Part shown: positions 28,158-37,392 of the stretch, piece by piece
Layout of the letters: every line of letters starts with the position of its first letter
How positions within the stretch are numbered: position 1 is the stretch's first letter
NCBI RefSeq assembly: GCF_024623455.1
Contig: NZ_JANIPJ010000001.1
Coordinates: 248,001 to 312,000 of the forward strand
Length of the DNA stretch: 64,000 bases
Direction of reading: 5' to 3'
DNA from: Paenibacillus soyae
Lineage (GTDB): Bacteria; Bacillota; Bacilli; Paenibacillales; Paenibacillaceae
Program-made: the position numbers and the translations under genes
Notes under the pieces: model-generated
The model's input: only the letters and a program-made list of their open reading frames with translations
The model's database searches: none
What the model was told of the DNA's origin: nothing

Positions 28158-29888
28158 ATGAAGTGGAGAAATCCAAAAACATTGGCCACTTTGTTGCTCG
28201 CAACGACTCTGCTGATCGGCGGATGCTCCGGCAACAACAACAAGCCAGAAAACACGGGCAACACAGGCAATACTGGCACTAACAGCGGCAATGAAGAAGC
28301 GGCAGATACAAGCCCGGTAACATTCACGTTCTTCGGCGCCGATGCAAGCCCGAACTGGAACAACATGCAGGATGACGTAGGCAAATACATCACTGAAAAA
28401 ACAGGCGTAACGATCGAAGCCGAATATGACGTAGGCGCAGGCGGCGGCGAGAATAAGCTGGCTCTTATGGCCGCGAGCGGCGACGTGCCTGACTTCATCT
28501 TCGCCAAAGGCAGCTTGAGCAGCCTCGTAGACGCAGGTCTGATCATCGACCTTGCTCCGCTTATCGAAGAGCATGCTCCGAACATCAAGAAAATTTTTAG
28601 CGAAAACATGAACCGACTGAAATACAGCAATGAAGACCAAGCCATCTACCAAATCGTGACGAACGGCGGCGTGGATCAACAATACTTCGACGCTGGCGGC
28701 GGCTTCGAAATTCAACAGCGCGTTCTGAAAGAGCTGGGCTATCCGGAAGTTCGCACCGTTGAAGATTTCGAAAACGTATTGCGTGAATACGTGAAGCTTC
28801 ACCCGGAAACAGACGGTCAGCCGACGATTCCTTTGACGCTTAACGCGGACGACTGGAGAATCATGATCAGCGTAACGAACCCTGCGTTCCTCGCGACCGG
28901 CGCTCCTGATGACGGCGAATACTACGTGAACCCTGAAACTTACGAAGCAATGCTCCACTACAAACGTCCGGAAGAGAAAGAATACTTCCGTTGGCTGAAC
29001 AAAATGTACAACGAAGGTCTGCTTGACAAAGACACGTTCGTGCAAAAAGACGACCAGTACAAAGCGAAAATCGCGAGCGGCCGCGTTCTCGGTCTGATCG
29101 ACCAAGAGTGGGGCTACCAAGACGCGGAGAACGCTCTGAAAACGGCTGGCAAAGACGAGTACACGTACGCTCACTTCCCAGTTACTTTGACAGAGGAATA
29201 TCAAGACAAATCGTTCCAGCCTGCTGGCGTTGACGGCTACGGCATCGCGATCACGACAGAAGCAAAGGATCCGGTTCGCCTGATCAAGTTCCTGGATTGG
29301 CTCGCATCCGATGAAGGCCAAGTGCTCCGCAACTGGGGTATCGAAGGCAAGCATTACACGGTTGACGCTAACGGCCAGCGTGTAATCCCTGCTGAAATTC
29401 AAGACCGCAAAGTGAACGACGCATCGAACTTCCAGAAAGAAACAGGCATCGGCCAATACCGCATATTCAGCGCCCATTACGGCGATGGCGTCAAAGATTC
29501 GACGGGCAACTACTACACGACGAACTTCCCTGAGCAGATCGTTGCCGGTTATACAGAAGCAGAGAAAGAGACGCTTGCCGCTTACAACGCGACAACTTGG
29601 AAGGACCTGTTCCCATCCGAAGCGGATCTGCCTGCAAAAGATTGGGGCGCGCTGTACAACATGCCGGTTCCAACAGACGGCGACTACCAAGTTACGTTCC
29701 AAAAAACGCAAGATATCATCCGCAAGAGAATTCCTGAAGCCGTTCTGACGAAGCCTGAAAACTTCGACAAAGTATACGACGACTTCCTGGCCGAGCTGGA
29801 CAAAGCCGGCGCGAAAGAAATGGAAGCGGAATATACGGAGCTTGTTAAAGCACGCGTAGCGCTCTTCACAGGAAAAGAAGTTAAATAA
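28158..29888 (+). CDS. Extracellular solute-binding lipoprotein
   Basis: A 576-residue lipoprotein with lipobox LIGGC (Cys23) and a low-complexity Asn/Thr/Gly linker before the sugar-binding domain. It is the partner of the permeases at 26059-27948. GAGGGGGAA lies 7 bases before ATG 28158; a longer frame from 28110 would add 16 residues before the signal peptide and can be dismissed. Codon use is more uniform than in neighbouring genes (rich in GCG, GAC, AAC), as for a highly expressed gene. A terminator follows. Confidence 0.94.
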   Translation: MKWRNPKTLATLLLATTLLIGGCSGNNNKPENTGNTGNTGTNSGNEEAADTSPVTFTFFGADASPNWNNMQDDVGKYITEKTGVTIEAEYDVGAGGGENKLALMAASGDVPDFIFAKGSLSSLVDAGLIIDLAPLIEEHAPNIKKIFSENMNRLKYSNEDQAIYQIVTNGGVDQQYFDAGGGFEIQQRVLKELGYPEVRTVEDFENVLREYVKLHPETDGQPTIPLTLNADDWRIMISVTNPAFLATGAPDDGEYYVNPETYEAMLHYKRPEEKEYFRWLNKMYNEGLLDKDTFVQKDDQYKAKIASGRVLGLIDQEWGYQDAENALKTAGKDEYTYAHFPVTLTEEYQDKSFQPAGVDGYGIAITTEAKDPVRLIKFLDWLASDEGQVLRNWGIEGKHYTVDANGQRVIPAEIQDRKVNDASNFQKETGIGQYRIFSAHYGDGVKDSTGNYYTTNFPEQIVAGYTEAEKETLAAYNATTWKDLFPSEADLPAKDWGALYNMPVPTDGDYQVTFQKTQDIIRKRIPEAVLTKPENFDKVYDDFLAELDKAGAKEMEAEYTELVKARVALFTGKEVK

Positions 29889-29903
29889 TAGGCTCATAAA
29901 GGA

Positions 29904-29936
29904 AAGGCCCGACTACATGTTCGGGCCTTCTTCTTG
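29904..29936 (+). terminator. Probable terminator after the lipoprotein gene
   Basis: AAGGCCCGA and TCGGGCCTT form a 9-base-pair stem with an 8-base loop, followed by CTTCTT, a weak T tract. Read-through into the GH95 gene 25 bases later is likely. Confidence 0.75.
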
Positions 29937-29960
29937 AGTTTCGGGAGGTAGAGTGCGAAT

Positions 29961-32321
29961 ATGAACGCGGATCGGAAGGAAAACTGGAGGCTGTGGTACA
30001 AGCAGCCTGCGGGCCGTTGGGAGGAAGCTTTGCCAGTAGGCAGCGGCCGAATCGGCGGCATGGTGTACGGCGGCGAACGCGAGGAGCGGATCGCGCTGAA
30101 CGAGGACACGCTATGGTCGGGCTACCCGAGAGATACGCAAAATTATAATGCCCTTCGTTTCCTGAAGCGTTCGCGCGAATTGATCTTCGCCGGCAACTAT
30201 TCGGAAGCGGAACGGATGATTAACGCAGGCATGCTGAGCCGGAATACGGAGTCTTATCAACCGCTTGGCGACTTGAAAGTAGAGGAGCTCGGCGCGGAGG
30301 GAACATCGAATTATAGGAGAGCGCTGGATCTGAACACCGGAATAGCCTCCGTTACATATCAAAGAGGGAATGCAAGAATCAAGCGAGAGGTATTCGCGAG
30401 CGCGGTCGATCAAGTACTCGTTGTCCGCTATGAAGCGGAGCAAGGCTTACTTCCGGATTTGTCTGTCGCGATCGATTCGCCGCTTAAGCATGCGGTTGCG
30501 AGTGAGGGGGCCGCGAAGCTTGCCATGTACGGGAACGCGCCGGCCCATATCGCGGACAATTACCGCGGCGACCATCCGCAATCCATCTTGTACGAAGAAG
30601 GCCGCGGCTTGACGTTTGGCGTCGTGCTGAACGTCAAGAACGAAGGAGGAGCCGCCCGGAGCGAGTCGGGGCGGGTTCTCGTAACGGGGGCGACGGCCGT
30701 TACCGTACTGCTGGCAGCGGCCACTGATTTTGCCGGCTACGATCAAATGCCGAGCGGGGGGACCGATGCCGTTCGTTCGTCATGCGTGGAAGCGCTGCAC
30801 GCAGCGTCGGCATCGTCATACGACGAGCTCCGCGACCGTCATGCCGCGGATCATGCCCGCTTGTTCGGTCGCGTCGATCTGGAGCTTGGAGCAACCGAAA
30901 CGTCCTTGCTGCCCACGGACGAACGGCTTAAGGCTTATCAAACGGGAGAACCGGATCCGCAGCTGGAGGCCCTTTATTTCCAATATGGCCGATATCTGCT
31001 AATGGGAAGCTCTAGACCGGGGACGCAGCCCGCCCATCTGCAGGGCGTGTGGAATCCGCATATGGAGCCGCCATGGAACAGTAACTATACGACGAATATC
31101 AATACGGAAATGAACTATTGGCATGCGGAGGTGGCGAACCTCAGCGAGTGCCATGAGCCGTTATTCGGTCTTATCCGTGATTTAAGCGAGCATGGAGCGA
31201 GAACCGCCCGCATCCATTACGGGTGCGAAGGCTGGACCGCGCATCATAACATCGATCTATGGCGCATGTCCGGACCGAGCGCGGGGGATGCAAGCTGGGC
31301 TTTCTGGCCGATGGGCGGCGTATGGCTGAGCCGTCATCTGTGGGAGCATTACTTGTATACGGTTGACGAAGCTTTCTTGCGCGAAACGGCTTATCCGCTG
31401 CTGAAAGGCGCGGCCGTGTTCTGTCTCGACTTTCTTGTCGAGTCGCCGGATGGCAAGCTGATAACGGCGCCGTCGACTTCGCCCGAGAACAAGTTCCTGA
31501 CGGACGAAGGCGAAGCGTGCAGCGTTTCCGCGGGATCTACGATGGACATGACGATGATCCGCGAGCTGTTCGGCCATTGCATCGAGGCAACCCGAGTGCT
31601 AGGTATCGATAAGGACTGGGCGGCAAAGGTGGCGGAGGCGAAGGAGCGTTTGGTTGATCCGGGGATCGGACCGGACGGCAGGCTTCGGGAATGGAGTGAG
31701 GACTTCGTGGAGGCCGAGCCCGGCCATCGCCATGTCTCGCACCTGTACGGCCTCTACCCGGGCAGCGCGATTACGCCGCAGGAAACGCCGGAGCTGGCCG
31801 AAGCGGCAAGGAAGTCCCTTGAAGCGCGCATTAAGCAGGGAGGGGGACATACGGGCTGGAGCTGCGCGTGGCTCATCAACTTGTACGCCCGTCTTGGCGA
31901 CGGAGAGTCGGCGTATAAGTTCGTCCAGACGCTGCTGTCGCGTTCGACCTACCCGAACTTGTTCGACGATCATCCGCCGTTCCAGATCGACGGCAACTTC
32001 GGCGGCGCTTCCGGCATAGCGGAGATGCTCCTCCAGAGCCATCTCGGCGGGATCGATCTGCTGCCCGCGCTGCCTGGCGCTTGGGAGAATGGCAGCGTCA
32101 GCGGCCTTCGAGCGAGAGGCGGCTATACCGTCGGCCTAGCATGGAAGGGCGGCAGGCTGGTTGAGGCGCATATCGCCGCGACGCGTGGCGGCTGGTGCGT
32201 TGTTCGTAGTAGCAGCGGTTCAGGCATGCTTTCCGTTGAAGGCGTCGAGGCAGAGCCTGTAGAGGGCGGTGTTAGGTTCCGCGCTAAGGCGGGCGTTACG
32301 TATGTGGTTAGATCGAAATGA
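29961..32321 (+). CDS. GH95 glycosidase (alpha-L-fucosidase/alpha-L-galactosidase)
   Basis: A 786-residue intracellular enzyme. The N-terminal beta domain opens with the GH95 block [15 protein letters not shown] and LNEDTLWSG. The (alpha/alpha)6 barrel carries [13 protein letters not shown] with the two Asn that activate water, acid Glu509 in STSPENKF, and the terminal QIDGNFGG block. GH95 enzymes hydrolyse alpha-1,2-linked L-fucose, or L-galactose in some members, as found on xyloglucan side chains. GGGAGG lies about 11 bases before ATG. With GH31 and GH2 in the same locus it completes a xyloglucan side-chain set. Confidence 0.93.
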   Translation: MNADRKENWRLWYKQPAGRWEEALPVGSGRIGGMVYGGEREERIALNEDTLWSGYPRDTQNYNALRFLKRSRELIFAGNYSEAERMINAGMLSRNTESYQPLGDLKVEELGAEGTSNYRRALDLNTGIASVTYQRGNARIKREVFASAVDQVLVVRYEAEQGLLPDLSVAIDSPLKHAVASEGAAKLAMYGNAPAHIADNYRGDHPQSILYEEGRGLTFGVVLNVKNEGGAARSESGRVLVTGATAVTVLLAAATDFAGYDQMPSGGTDAVRSSCVEALHAASASSYDELRDRHAADHARLFGRVDLELGATETSLLPTDERLKAYQTGEPDPQLEALYFQYGRYLLMGSSRPGTQPAHLQGVWNPHMEPPWNSNYTTNINTEMNYWHAEVANLSECHEPLFGLIRDLSEHGARTARIHYGCEGWTAHHNIDLWRMSGPSAGDASWAFWPMGGVWLSRHLWEHYLYTVDEAFLRETAYPLLKGAAVFCLDFLVESPDGKLITAPSTSPENKFLTDEGEACSVSAGSTMDMTMIRELFGHCIEATRVLGIDKDWAAKVAEAKERLVDPGIGPDGRLREWSEDFVEAEPGHRHVSHLYGLYPGSAITPQETPELAEAARKSLEARIKQGGGHTGWSCAWLINLYARLGDGESAYKFVQTLLSRSTYPNLFDDHPPFQIDGNFGGASGIAEMLLQSHLGGIDLLPALPGAWENGSVSGLRARGGYTVGLAWKGGRLVEAHIAATRGGWCVVRSSSGSGMLSVEGVEAEPVEGGVRFRAKAGVTYVVRSK

Positions 32322-32326
32322 ATCTG

Positions 32327-32369
32327 AAGCACCTTGTCGTCATTGCAATGACGACAAGGTGCTTTTTTG
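32327..32369 (+). terminator. Rho-independent terminator after the GH95 gene
   Basis: A perfect 18-base-pair stem starting AAGCACCTTGTCG, with a 3-base loop, ends in TTTTTTG. It closes the hemicellulose region. Confidence 0.95.
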
Positions 32370-32525
32370 TCATGCAGCCTCCGCGAACCTCCACGCGAAT
32401 ATCTGTAAGGATTGTGCAAGCCGTACTTCCGGTTTGAAATAGTTGTGAACGGATGGTATGTAGTGTTGTTCACTATATCGAATGATTATGAGTGATTTTT
32501 CATAAAGATGTTATTCTATCTTGTA

Positions 32526-32554
32526 TTGACCTGTTCTTTTTAAAGAACTAAAAT
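32526..32554 (+). promoter_or_regulatory. SigA promoter with a SinR-like operator as spacer
   Basis: TTGACC at 32526-32531 and TAAAAT at 32549-32554 are 17 bases apart. The spacer holds GTTCTTTTTAAAGAAC (32533-32548), two inverted copies of the SinR half-site GTTCTTT. It drives the SinR-like gene, so autorepression is expected. Confidence 0.85.
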
Positions 32555-32644
32555 ATAGTTATTGTCCGTTATTTGAAACTCGAAGGAGTGTCGCGTGACG
32601 TAGGAGAAAAGGAAACGGATCTAATCTGGCGTAAGGAGAATAGT

Positions 32645-33058
32645 ATGATAGGAGAACGGATTAAACAATTAAGGGAAGATAAAGGCTACTCCATTACGAA
32701 GCTGGCGGATCTCGCCGGCGTCTCGAAATCTTATCTCAGCTACATTGAACGAAACGTTCAGAATAACCCATCCCTGCAGGTACTGGCGAAGATCGCCTTC
32801 CACCTGGATACGAATATAGAGTTTTTGTTAGGAGAAGATCTCTCGCCGAAGGTGAGGGTGGATGAGGTGCTGGACGAAGAATGGCATTCGATCATCAGGA
32901 GCGCCGTGGACGAAGGCATGAGCAAAGGCGATTTCCGGGCGCTTAAGGAATTGGTGCGTTCTAATAAGTGGAGAGAGGAACGCGGCAGACAGAAGGATTA
33001 CGTTCAATATGACAGCCATAAGAAATCGAATATTATTATTTTGCATATTGATAACTAG
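32645..33058 (+). CDS. SinR-like XRE-family regulator
   Basis: A 137-residue protein. An XRE helix-turn-helix domain (residues 1-65, SITKLADLAGVSKSYLSYIE) is followed by a C-terminal SinI/SinR dimerisation segment (about residues 78-115, VLDEEWHSIIRSAVDEGMSK). This is the layout of Bacillus SinR and SlrR, with a longer tail of ~20 residues. AAGGAG lies 6-11 bases before ATG 32645; a frame extending upstream to 32573 has no site. By homology it represses matrix genes and is titrated by SinI. The operator in its own promoter and in front of the epsA-like gene fits this. SinR versus SlrR identity is open, since a second SinR-like gene lies at the far end of the locus. Confidence 0.9.
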   Translation: MIGERIKQLREDKGYSITKLADLAGVSKSYLSYIERNVQNNPSLQVLAKIAFHLDTNIEFLLGEDLSPKVRVDEVLDEEWHSIIRSAVDEGMSKGDFRALKELVRSNKWREERGRQKDYVQYDSHKKSNIIILHIDN

Positions 33059-33103
33059 ATGAAGGAATTACAACCGTTTACAAAAAAAGATCATGAAAGT
33101 GTA

Positions 33104-33132
33104 TTGACACGTTCTATATAAAGAACTAAACT
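33104..33132 (+). promoter_or_regulatory. SigA promoter of the epsAB-like operon with operator as spacer
   Basis: TTGACA (33104-33109) and TAAACT (33127-33132) are 17 bases apart, with GTTCTATATAAAGAAC (33111-33126) in the spacer. It has one change from the perfect palindrome. The layout is the same as at 32526. Confidence 0.85.
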
Positions 33133-33143
33133 TGATTTATAGT

Positions 33144-33159
33144 GTTCTTTATAACAAAC
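33144..33159 (+). promoter_or_regulatory. Second operator, half-site, downstream of the promoter
   Basis: GTTCTTTATAACAAAC has one perfect SinR-like half-site and a degenerate second half, about 12 bases after the -10. Confidence 0.6.
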
Positions 33160-33177
33160 AAGTTAGCAGGTGTATGA

Positions 33178-33906
33178 ATGGAAACCAGCAGAAAAGAAGC
33201 TTTTGCGTTGACCAAAAATAAAGAAATCGACCTCCGAAAATTGTTCTATATATTAAGGAGAAAGCTTTGGCTGATCGTCCTGATTACCGTCATCCTGACG
33301 GGACTCGGATTCATCTATAACTCGCAATCCGAGCCGAATATTTACGCGTCCTCATCTCGCGTCATTATCGCGGCAAGCAACGATATGATGCCGACGGTCA
33401 GGGCGCTAGTACGCGAACCGATCGTGCTGGATCAAGTTATTCAAGATTTGGGACTGAACAGCTCGCCAGGCCAGCTCCGCAGCCAAGTCCGGGTAGACAG
33501 CGTGGACGGATCGTTGATTACGGTAATTTCCGTGCTGGACACTAATCCGGAGCGGGCGGCGAATATCGCGAATGCGATCGTCGGCGTCTACAAGAGCGTG
33601 GCGGCCGATACGCTCGGCGTCAGCAGCATACGGCTTCTTACCGAAGCCGAGGCAGAACCGTCCCCGATTAACGTCAAGAGCAACACGATCGTTTATGTCG
33701 CATTCGTAGTCGGACTGATCTTGAGCATTAGCCTTGCGTTCCTGCTAGAATCGCTCGACGATTCGATCCGGACCGAACACGATGTCGAAGCACTGCTCGG
33801 CCTGAATATGCTGGGTCAAGTGTCGAAGATGAAGCGCCGCCACACATCGGTTCCCGCCAAGAAACTAAAACCTGGATTGATGAGGAGTGAGACGATTGGT
33901 TCGTGA
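33178..33906 (+). CDS. epsA: Chain-length determinant/BY-kinase modulator (EpsA/YwqC-like)
   Basis: A 242-residue membrane protein of the Wzz family. A transmembrane helix at about residues 33-51 (LWLIVLITVILTGLGFIY) and another at about 166-188 enclose an extracellular domain. The short cytoplasmic C-terminus would touch the ATPase encoded next, controlling polymer length and export. It is 1 bp from the operon promoter's reach: the start lies 46 bases after the -10. The stop overlaps the start of the next gene, as for epsA/epsB of Bacillus. Confidence 0.9.
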   Translation: METSRKEAFALTKNKEIDLRKLFYILRRKLWLIVLITVILTGLGFIYNSQSEPNIYASSSRVIIAASNDMMPTVRALVREPIVLDQVIQDLGLNSSPGQLRSQVRVDSVDGSLITVISVLDTNPERAANIANAIVGVYKSVAADTLGVSSIRLLTEAEAEPSPINVKSNTIVYVAFVVGLILSISLAFLLESLDDSIRTEHDVEALLGLNMLGQVSKMKRRHTSVPAKKLKPGLMRSETIGS

Positions 33907-34564
33907 GAAAGCGAAAGTCGCCAAAAAGACCGTAAGCCGCAGCTTGATCGCATACATAAATCCATCGAACAAAATCGCGGAGCAGTACCGGACGATTCGC
34001 AACAACATTCAATATGCTTCGGACGGAAAATCGATCCGTTCCCTAATCGTAACCTCTCCTACCGAGGGAGACGGCAAATCGACCGCAGCCGTTAACCTGG
34101 CGATCAGTATGGCGCAAAGGGGAGAACGGGTCCTGCTAGTCGACGCCAATTTCCGCCAGCCGATGCTCCACAAAGTGTTCAGTTCTCCGATCTCGCCTGG
34201 CTTGTCCAACGTGCTCACGCATCAGATGGAATTCTCGGACGCGGCGCAGTCAACCGAAGTCGAAGGTCTGGACTTGCTGACAAGCGGGATTACGCACGCG
34301 AATTCCGCCGACATGCTGGACTCCCATACGATGAAACAACTGCTGCTTCAATTAAGCTCGAAGTATGACCGCATCGTCTTCGATTGTCCTGCCGTTCTGT
34401 CGGCGCCGGACACGAACGCTCTCGTCAACAAATGCGACGGCGTCGTGCTGCTGCTCCGCTGCGGCAAAACGACGCACGGCAAGGCCCTGGAAGCGAAGCA
34501 AGCGTTATCCTTTGCAGGAGCAAACATTATAGGCGCGATTCTTAATCAAAAGAACGTTAGATGA
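33896..34564 (+). CDS. epsB: BY-kinase-like ATPase (EpsB/CpsD family) without tyrosine tail
   Basis: A 222-residue ATPase with Walker A at SPTEGDGKSTAAVNLA, Walker A' at RVLLVDANFRQP, and Walker B at DRIVFDCPAV. These match bacterial tyrosine kinases that work with a Wzz-type modulator. The usual Tyr-rich C-terminal cluster is absent; the protein ends in GAILNQKNVR. It may therefore not autophosphorylate in the usual way. TTG 33896 is chosen because GAGGAG lies 8 bases upstream; GTG 33887 overlaps that site. The gene overlaps epsA by 11 bases and ends at a terminator. Confidence 0.9.
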   Translation: MVREKAKVAKKTVSRSLIAYINPSNKIAEQYRTIRNNIQYASDGKSIRSLIVTSPTEGDGKSTAAVNLAISMAQRGERVLLVDANFRQPMLHKVFSSPISPGLSNVLTHQMEFSDAAQSTEVEGLDLLTSGITHANSADMLDSHTMKQLLLQLSSKYDRIVFDCPAVLSAPDTNALVNKCDGVVLLLRCGKTTHGKALEAKQALSFAGANIIGAILNQKNVR

Positions 34565-34590
34565 TGGTTCATCGGATAACGTCTTTTTTT
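34549..34590 (+). terminator. Rho-independent terminator after the epsAB-like pair
   Basis: AAGaACGTTA and TAACGTCTT enclose an inner hairpin GATGA/TCATC, followed by seven T. It includes the end of the coding region. It separates the export regulators from the biosynthesis genes. Confidence 0.8.
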
Positions 34591-34600
34591 CGGCCAAAAT

Positions 34601-34616
34601 GTTCTTTATAAAGCAC
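34601..34616 (+). promoter_or_regulatory. SinR-like operator before the epsC-like gene
   Basis: GTTCTTTATAAAGCAC has one mismatch to the perfect palindrome. No good -35/-10 pair frames it; TATAAA inside it could serve as -10 with no -35. Confidence 0.65.
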
Positions 34617-34651
34617 ACGCAAAGCGTACCAGGAGAAAGGATGAGTTCGTC

Positions 34652-36484
34652 ATGACTTACCGAAGCAGGCTTGCCTTACTCGCGATGCTCGATTCGGCTA
34701 TCGTTTTATCGGCTATATCCGCAAGCAGCTGGCTGCTGGCGTCACCATCGGAGTGGAACGCGTCGTTCTATATGCTCGCGGCTGCGCTGCTGTTTTTTCA
34801 TCATTGTTTCTTCTTCTATTTCAAGCTGTACAAGAAAGCGTGGGAGTATGCCAGTGTCGGCGAGCTGCTTATTATCGCCAAGGCGGTAGGGCTGTCGTTC
34901 CTGTTGACCGGACTAGCGCAAGGGCTGTCCGGGGGAAAGGTGGAGCTTAAGCTGCTCGCCGTCACGTGGATGCTCCATATTTTGTTGATAGGCGGGTCCC
35001 GGTTATGCTGGCGCGTCCTGCGGGGCAGGTTCAACAAGCAAAGCGGCAAGCGGAAGCGCACGCTTATTGTGGGAGCCGGATCTGCGGGCATTATGCTCGC
35101 TCGGCAGCTGATGAACAATTCGGAGACGGAGCTATACCCCGTGGCGTTCGTCGATGACGACGCGAACAAGCATATGCTCGATATTATGGGCATTCCGGTA
35201 GCGGGCGGCGTATCCAGCATCGTGTCCAAGGTACGCGAGCACGATATCGACAATATCGTCATTGCGATCCCGTCCCTCAGTAAAAAAGGCCTATATGCCA
35301 TTTACACCGAGTGCGCGAAAACAAACGCAAAAACGCAGATCATCCCGAGGCTTGAAGATTTGGCGACGGGCCGGATCTCGGTTACCCAATTCCGCGACGT
35401 GCAGGTGGAGGATTTGCTGGGGCGCGAGCCCGTGGAGCTCGACATCGAGAGCATCTCGGAATATGTCACCCAGAAGGTCGTGCTCGTGACCGGGGCAGGA
35501 GGCTCGATCGGCTCGGAGGTATGCCGCCAAATTTCGCGTTTCCTTCCGGAGAAGCTGGTGCTGCTGGGCCATGGCGAGAACAGCATCTACGCGATCGAGA
35601 TGGAGCTGAAGGAGACGTTCAAAGACACTAACATTAAGTTCTACACCGAAATCGCGGATCTTCAGGATGCTGACAAAATGAACGCGGTTATGATGTTTCA
35701 TCGTCCGCACGTGGTGTACCACGCGGCGGCGCATAAGCATGTGCCGCTCATGGAGCGCAACCCGGAGGAAGCGTTCAAAAACAACGTGCTTGGCACGCTG
35801 AATGCGGCCAGAGCGGCTAGCAAGAGCCGCGTCGAAACGTTCGTTATGATCTCGACGGACAAAGCGGTCAATCCGACCAGCGTCATGGGCGCGACGAAGC
35901 GGGTCGCCGAGATGATTATCCAGCATATGGACCGGGTCAGCAGCAACACGAAGTTCGTGGCCGTTCGATTCGGGAACGTGCTTGGAAGCAGAGGGAGCGT
36001 CATTCCGCTGTTCAAGAAGCAGATCGCGAAGGGCGGTCCCGTAACGGTGACCCACCCCGACATGGTTCGCTACTTTATGACGATTCCCGAAGCATCCCGC
36101 CTAGTCATCCAGGCAGGGGCTTTGGCCCGAGGCGGGGAAATCTTCGTGCTCGACATGGGAGAACCCGTCAACATCACGGAGCTGGCGCAGAACGTCATCC
36201 GGATGTCGGGTTTTGCCGTCGACGAGATCGGCATCGAATATACGGGCATCCGGCCGGGAGAAAAGCTGTTCGAGGAAATGCTCAAGGCCGACGAAGTGAT
36301 GGAGAAGCAGGTGTATCCGAAGATCTACATCGGGAAAGCCTCGGCAATCTTCTACGAAGAGATCGAGGCGCTTATCGCGGACTTCCCCGGGATGAATCAA
36401 GCGGAGCTGAAGGTCAGGCTGCTGGATCTGGGCAACCACATCGTCCCTAGCGCAAGGTCGGAGCTCGCATCGGTAACCGGTTAA
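34652..36484 (+). CDS. epsC: Membrane-bound UDP-sugar 4,6-dehydratase (EpsC/CapD/PglF-like)
   Basis: A 610-residue enzyme. Four hydrophobic segments in the first ~125 residues are followed by a first Rossmann-like domain (TLIVGAGSAGIML) and the catalytic NAD-dependent domain with VTGAGGSIGSEVCRQI. The active site has STDKAVNPTSVMGATKR, where Met replaces the usual Tyr, as in long FlaA1/PglF-type dehydratases. It forms the 4-keto-6-deoxy intermediate from UDP-GlcNAc. With the EpsN- and EpsM-like genes it makes UDP-N,N'-diacetylbacillosamine, as inferred from the Bacillus pathway. AGGAGAAAGG lies about 12 bases before ATG. Confidence 0.92.
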   Translation: MTYRSRLALLAMLDSAIVLSAISASSWLLASPSEWNASFYMLAAALLFFHHCFFFYFKLYKKAWEYASVGELLIIAKAVGLSFLLTGLAQGLSGGKVELKLLAVTWMLHILLIGGSRLCWRVLRGRFNKQSGKRKRTLIVGAGSAGIMLARQLMNNSETELYPVAFVDDDANKHMLDIMGIPVAGGVSSIVSKVREHDIDNIVIAIPSLSKKGLYAIYTECAKTNAKTQIIPRLEDLATGRISVTQFRDVQVEDLLGREPVELDIESISEYVTQKVVLVTGAGGSIGSEVCRQISRFLPEKLVLLGHGENSIYAIEMELKETFKDTNIKFYTEIADLQDADKMNAVMMFHRPHVVYHAAAHKHVPLMERNPEEAFKNNVLGTLNAARAASKSRVETFVMISTDKAVNPTSVMGATKRVAEMIIQHMDRVSSNTKFVAVRFGNVLGSRGSVIPLFKKQIAKGGPVTVTHPDMVRYFMTIPEASRLVIQAGALARGGEIFVLDMGEPVNITELAQNVIRMSGFAVDEIGIEYTGIRPGEKLFEEMLKADEVMEKQVYPKIYIGKASAIFYEEIEALIADFPGMNQAELKVRLLDLGNHIVPSARSELASVTG

Positions 36485-36504
36485 AGAAGAGGAGCGGATG
36501 AGAG

Positions 36505-37392
36505 ATGAAGGTTAGAAAAGCGATTATTCCCGCGGCGGGTCTCGGCACAAGGTTCCTGCCCGCGACGAAGGCGATGCCGAAGGAAATGCTGCCAATCGTC
36601 GACAAGCCGACGATTCAATATATCGTGGAAGAAGCGATCGAGTCCGGTATTGAGGACATCATTATCGTAACAGGCAAGGGGAAACGCTCGATCGAAGATC
36701 ACTTCGACAATTCGATGGAGCTGGAGCAAATCCTTGCTTCGAAAAGCAAGTTCGAGCTGCTGCAGGAGGTGCGGAAGTCGTCGGATATGGTCGACATCCA
36801 CTACATCCGGCAGAAGGAGCCGCGCGGCCTAGGCCATGCGATCTGGTGCGCAAGGAAGTTCATCGGCGACGAGCCGTTCGCCGTCCTGCTGGGCGATGAC
36901 ATCATCGCGGCCGAGAAGCCCTGCTTGAGGCAAATGATTGAAAAGTATGAGCAGTACGGATCGTCCATAATCGGCGTTCAGCGCGTGGCGGAGGAGGCGG
37001 TGCCGCGATACGGCATCGTCGACGGAATGGTCATGGAGCCGTCATTCCATCGGATCCATACGCTCGTCGAGAAGCCGGCTAGGGAAGAGGCGCCGTCCAA
37101 TATGGCCATTATGGGACGTTACATTCTGACGCCGGAGATCTTCGACATTCTCGGGAATCAAGAGCCGGGCTCCGGCGGGGAGATCCAGCTGACGGACGCG
37201 ATAGCCGCGCTCAACCGTTCGCGCGCCGTATTCGCGTACGAGTTCGAAGGGAAAAGATATGACGTCGGCGAGAAGATGGGCTTCATCCAGACGACGATCG
37301 AATTCGCGCTTCAGCGCGACGATCTGCGCTACGAGCTCCTAGACTATTTGAATAAAATTCTGCAAAGGGATACCGTCGGCCATGAAGCGTAA
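36505..37392 (+). CDS. galU: UTP-glucose-1-phosphate uridylyltransferase
   Basis: A 295-residue enzyme making UDP-glucose from glucose-1-phosphate and UTP. The nucleotide-binding start [20 protein letters not shown] and the LGDDII and EKP blocks match GalU/GtaB. It supplies precursor for EPS and, with GalE at 59563, UDP-galactose. Bacillus eps operons do not usually hold this gene, so its presence here is a local addition. The end overlaps the next gene by 11 bases. Confidence 0.95.
   Translation: MKVRKAIIPAAGLGTRFLPATKAMPKEMLPIVDKPTIQYIVEEAIESGIEDIIIVTGKGKRSIEDHFDNSMELEQILASKSKFELLQEVRKSSDMVDIHYIRQKEPRGLGHAIWCARKFIGDEPFAVLLGDDIIAAEKPCLRQMIEKYEQYGSSIIGVQRVAEEAVPRYGIVDGMVMEPSFHRIHTLVEKPAREEAPSNMAIMGRYILTPEIFDILGNQEPGSGGEIQLTDAIAALNRSRAVFAYEFEGKRYDVGEKMGFIQTTIEFALQRDDLRYELLDYLNKILQRDTVGHEA

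Noticed and set aside
28089..29897. 602-codon open frame opposite the lipoprotein gene
   Set aside because: It is an exact antisense shadow of a strongly biased, highly expressed gene. The protein has no known motif, no ribosome binding site, and is rich in Phe/Val/Arg as expected from the complement of its codons.
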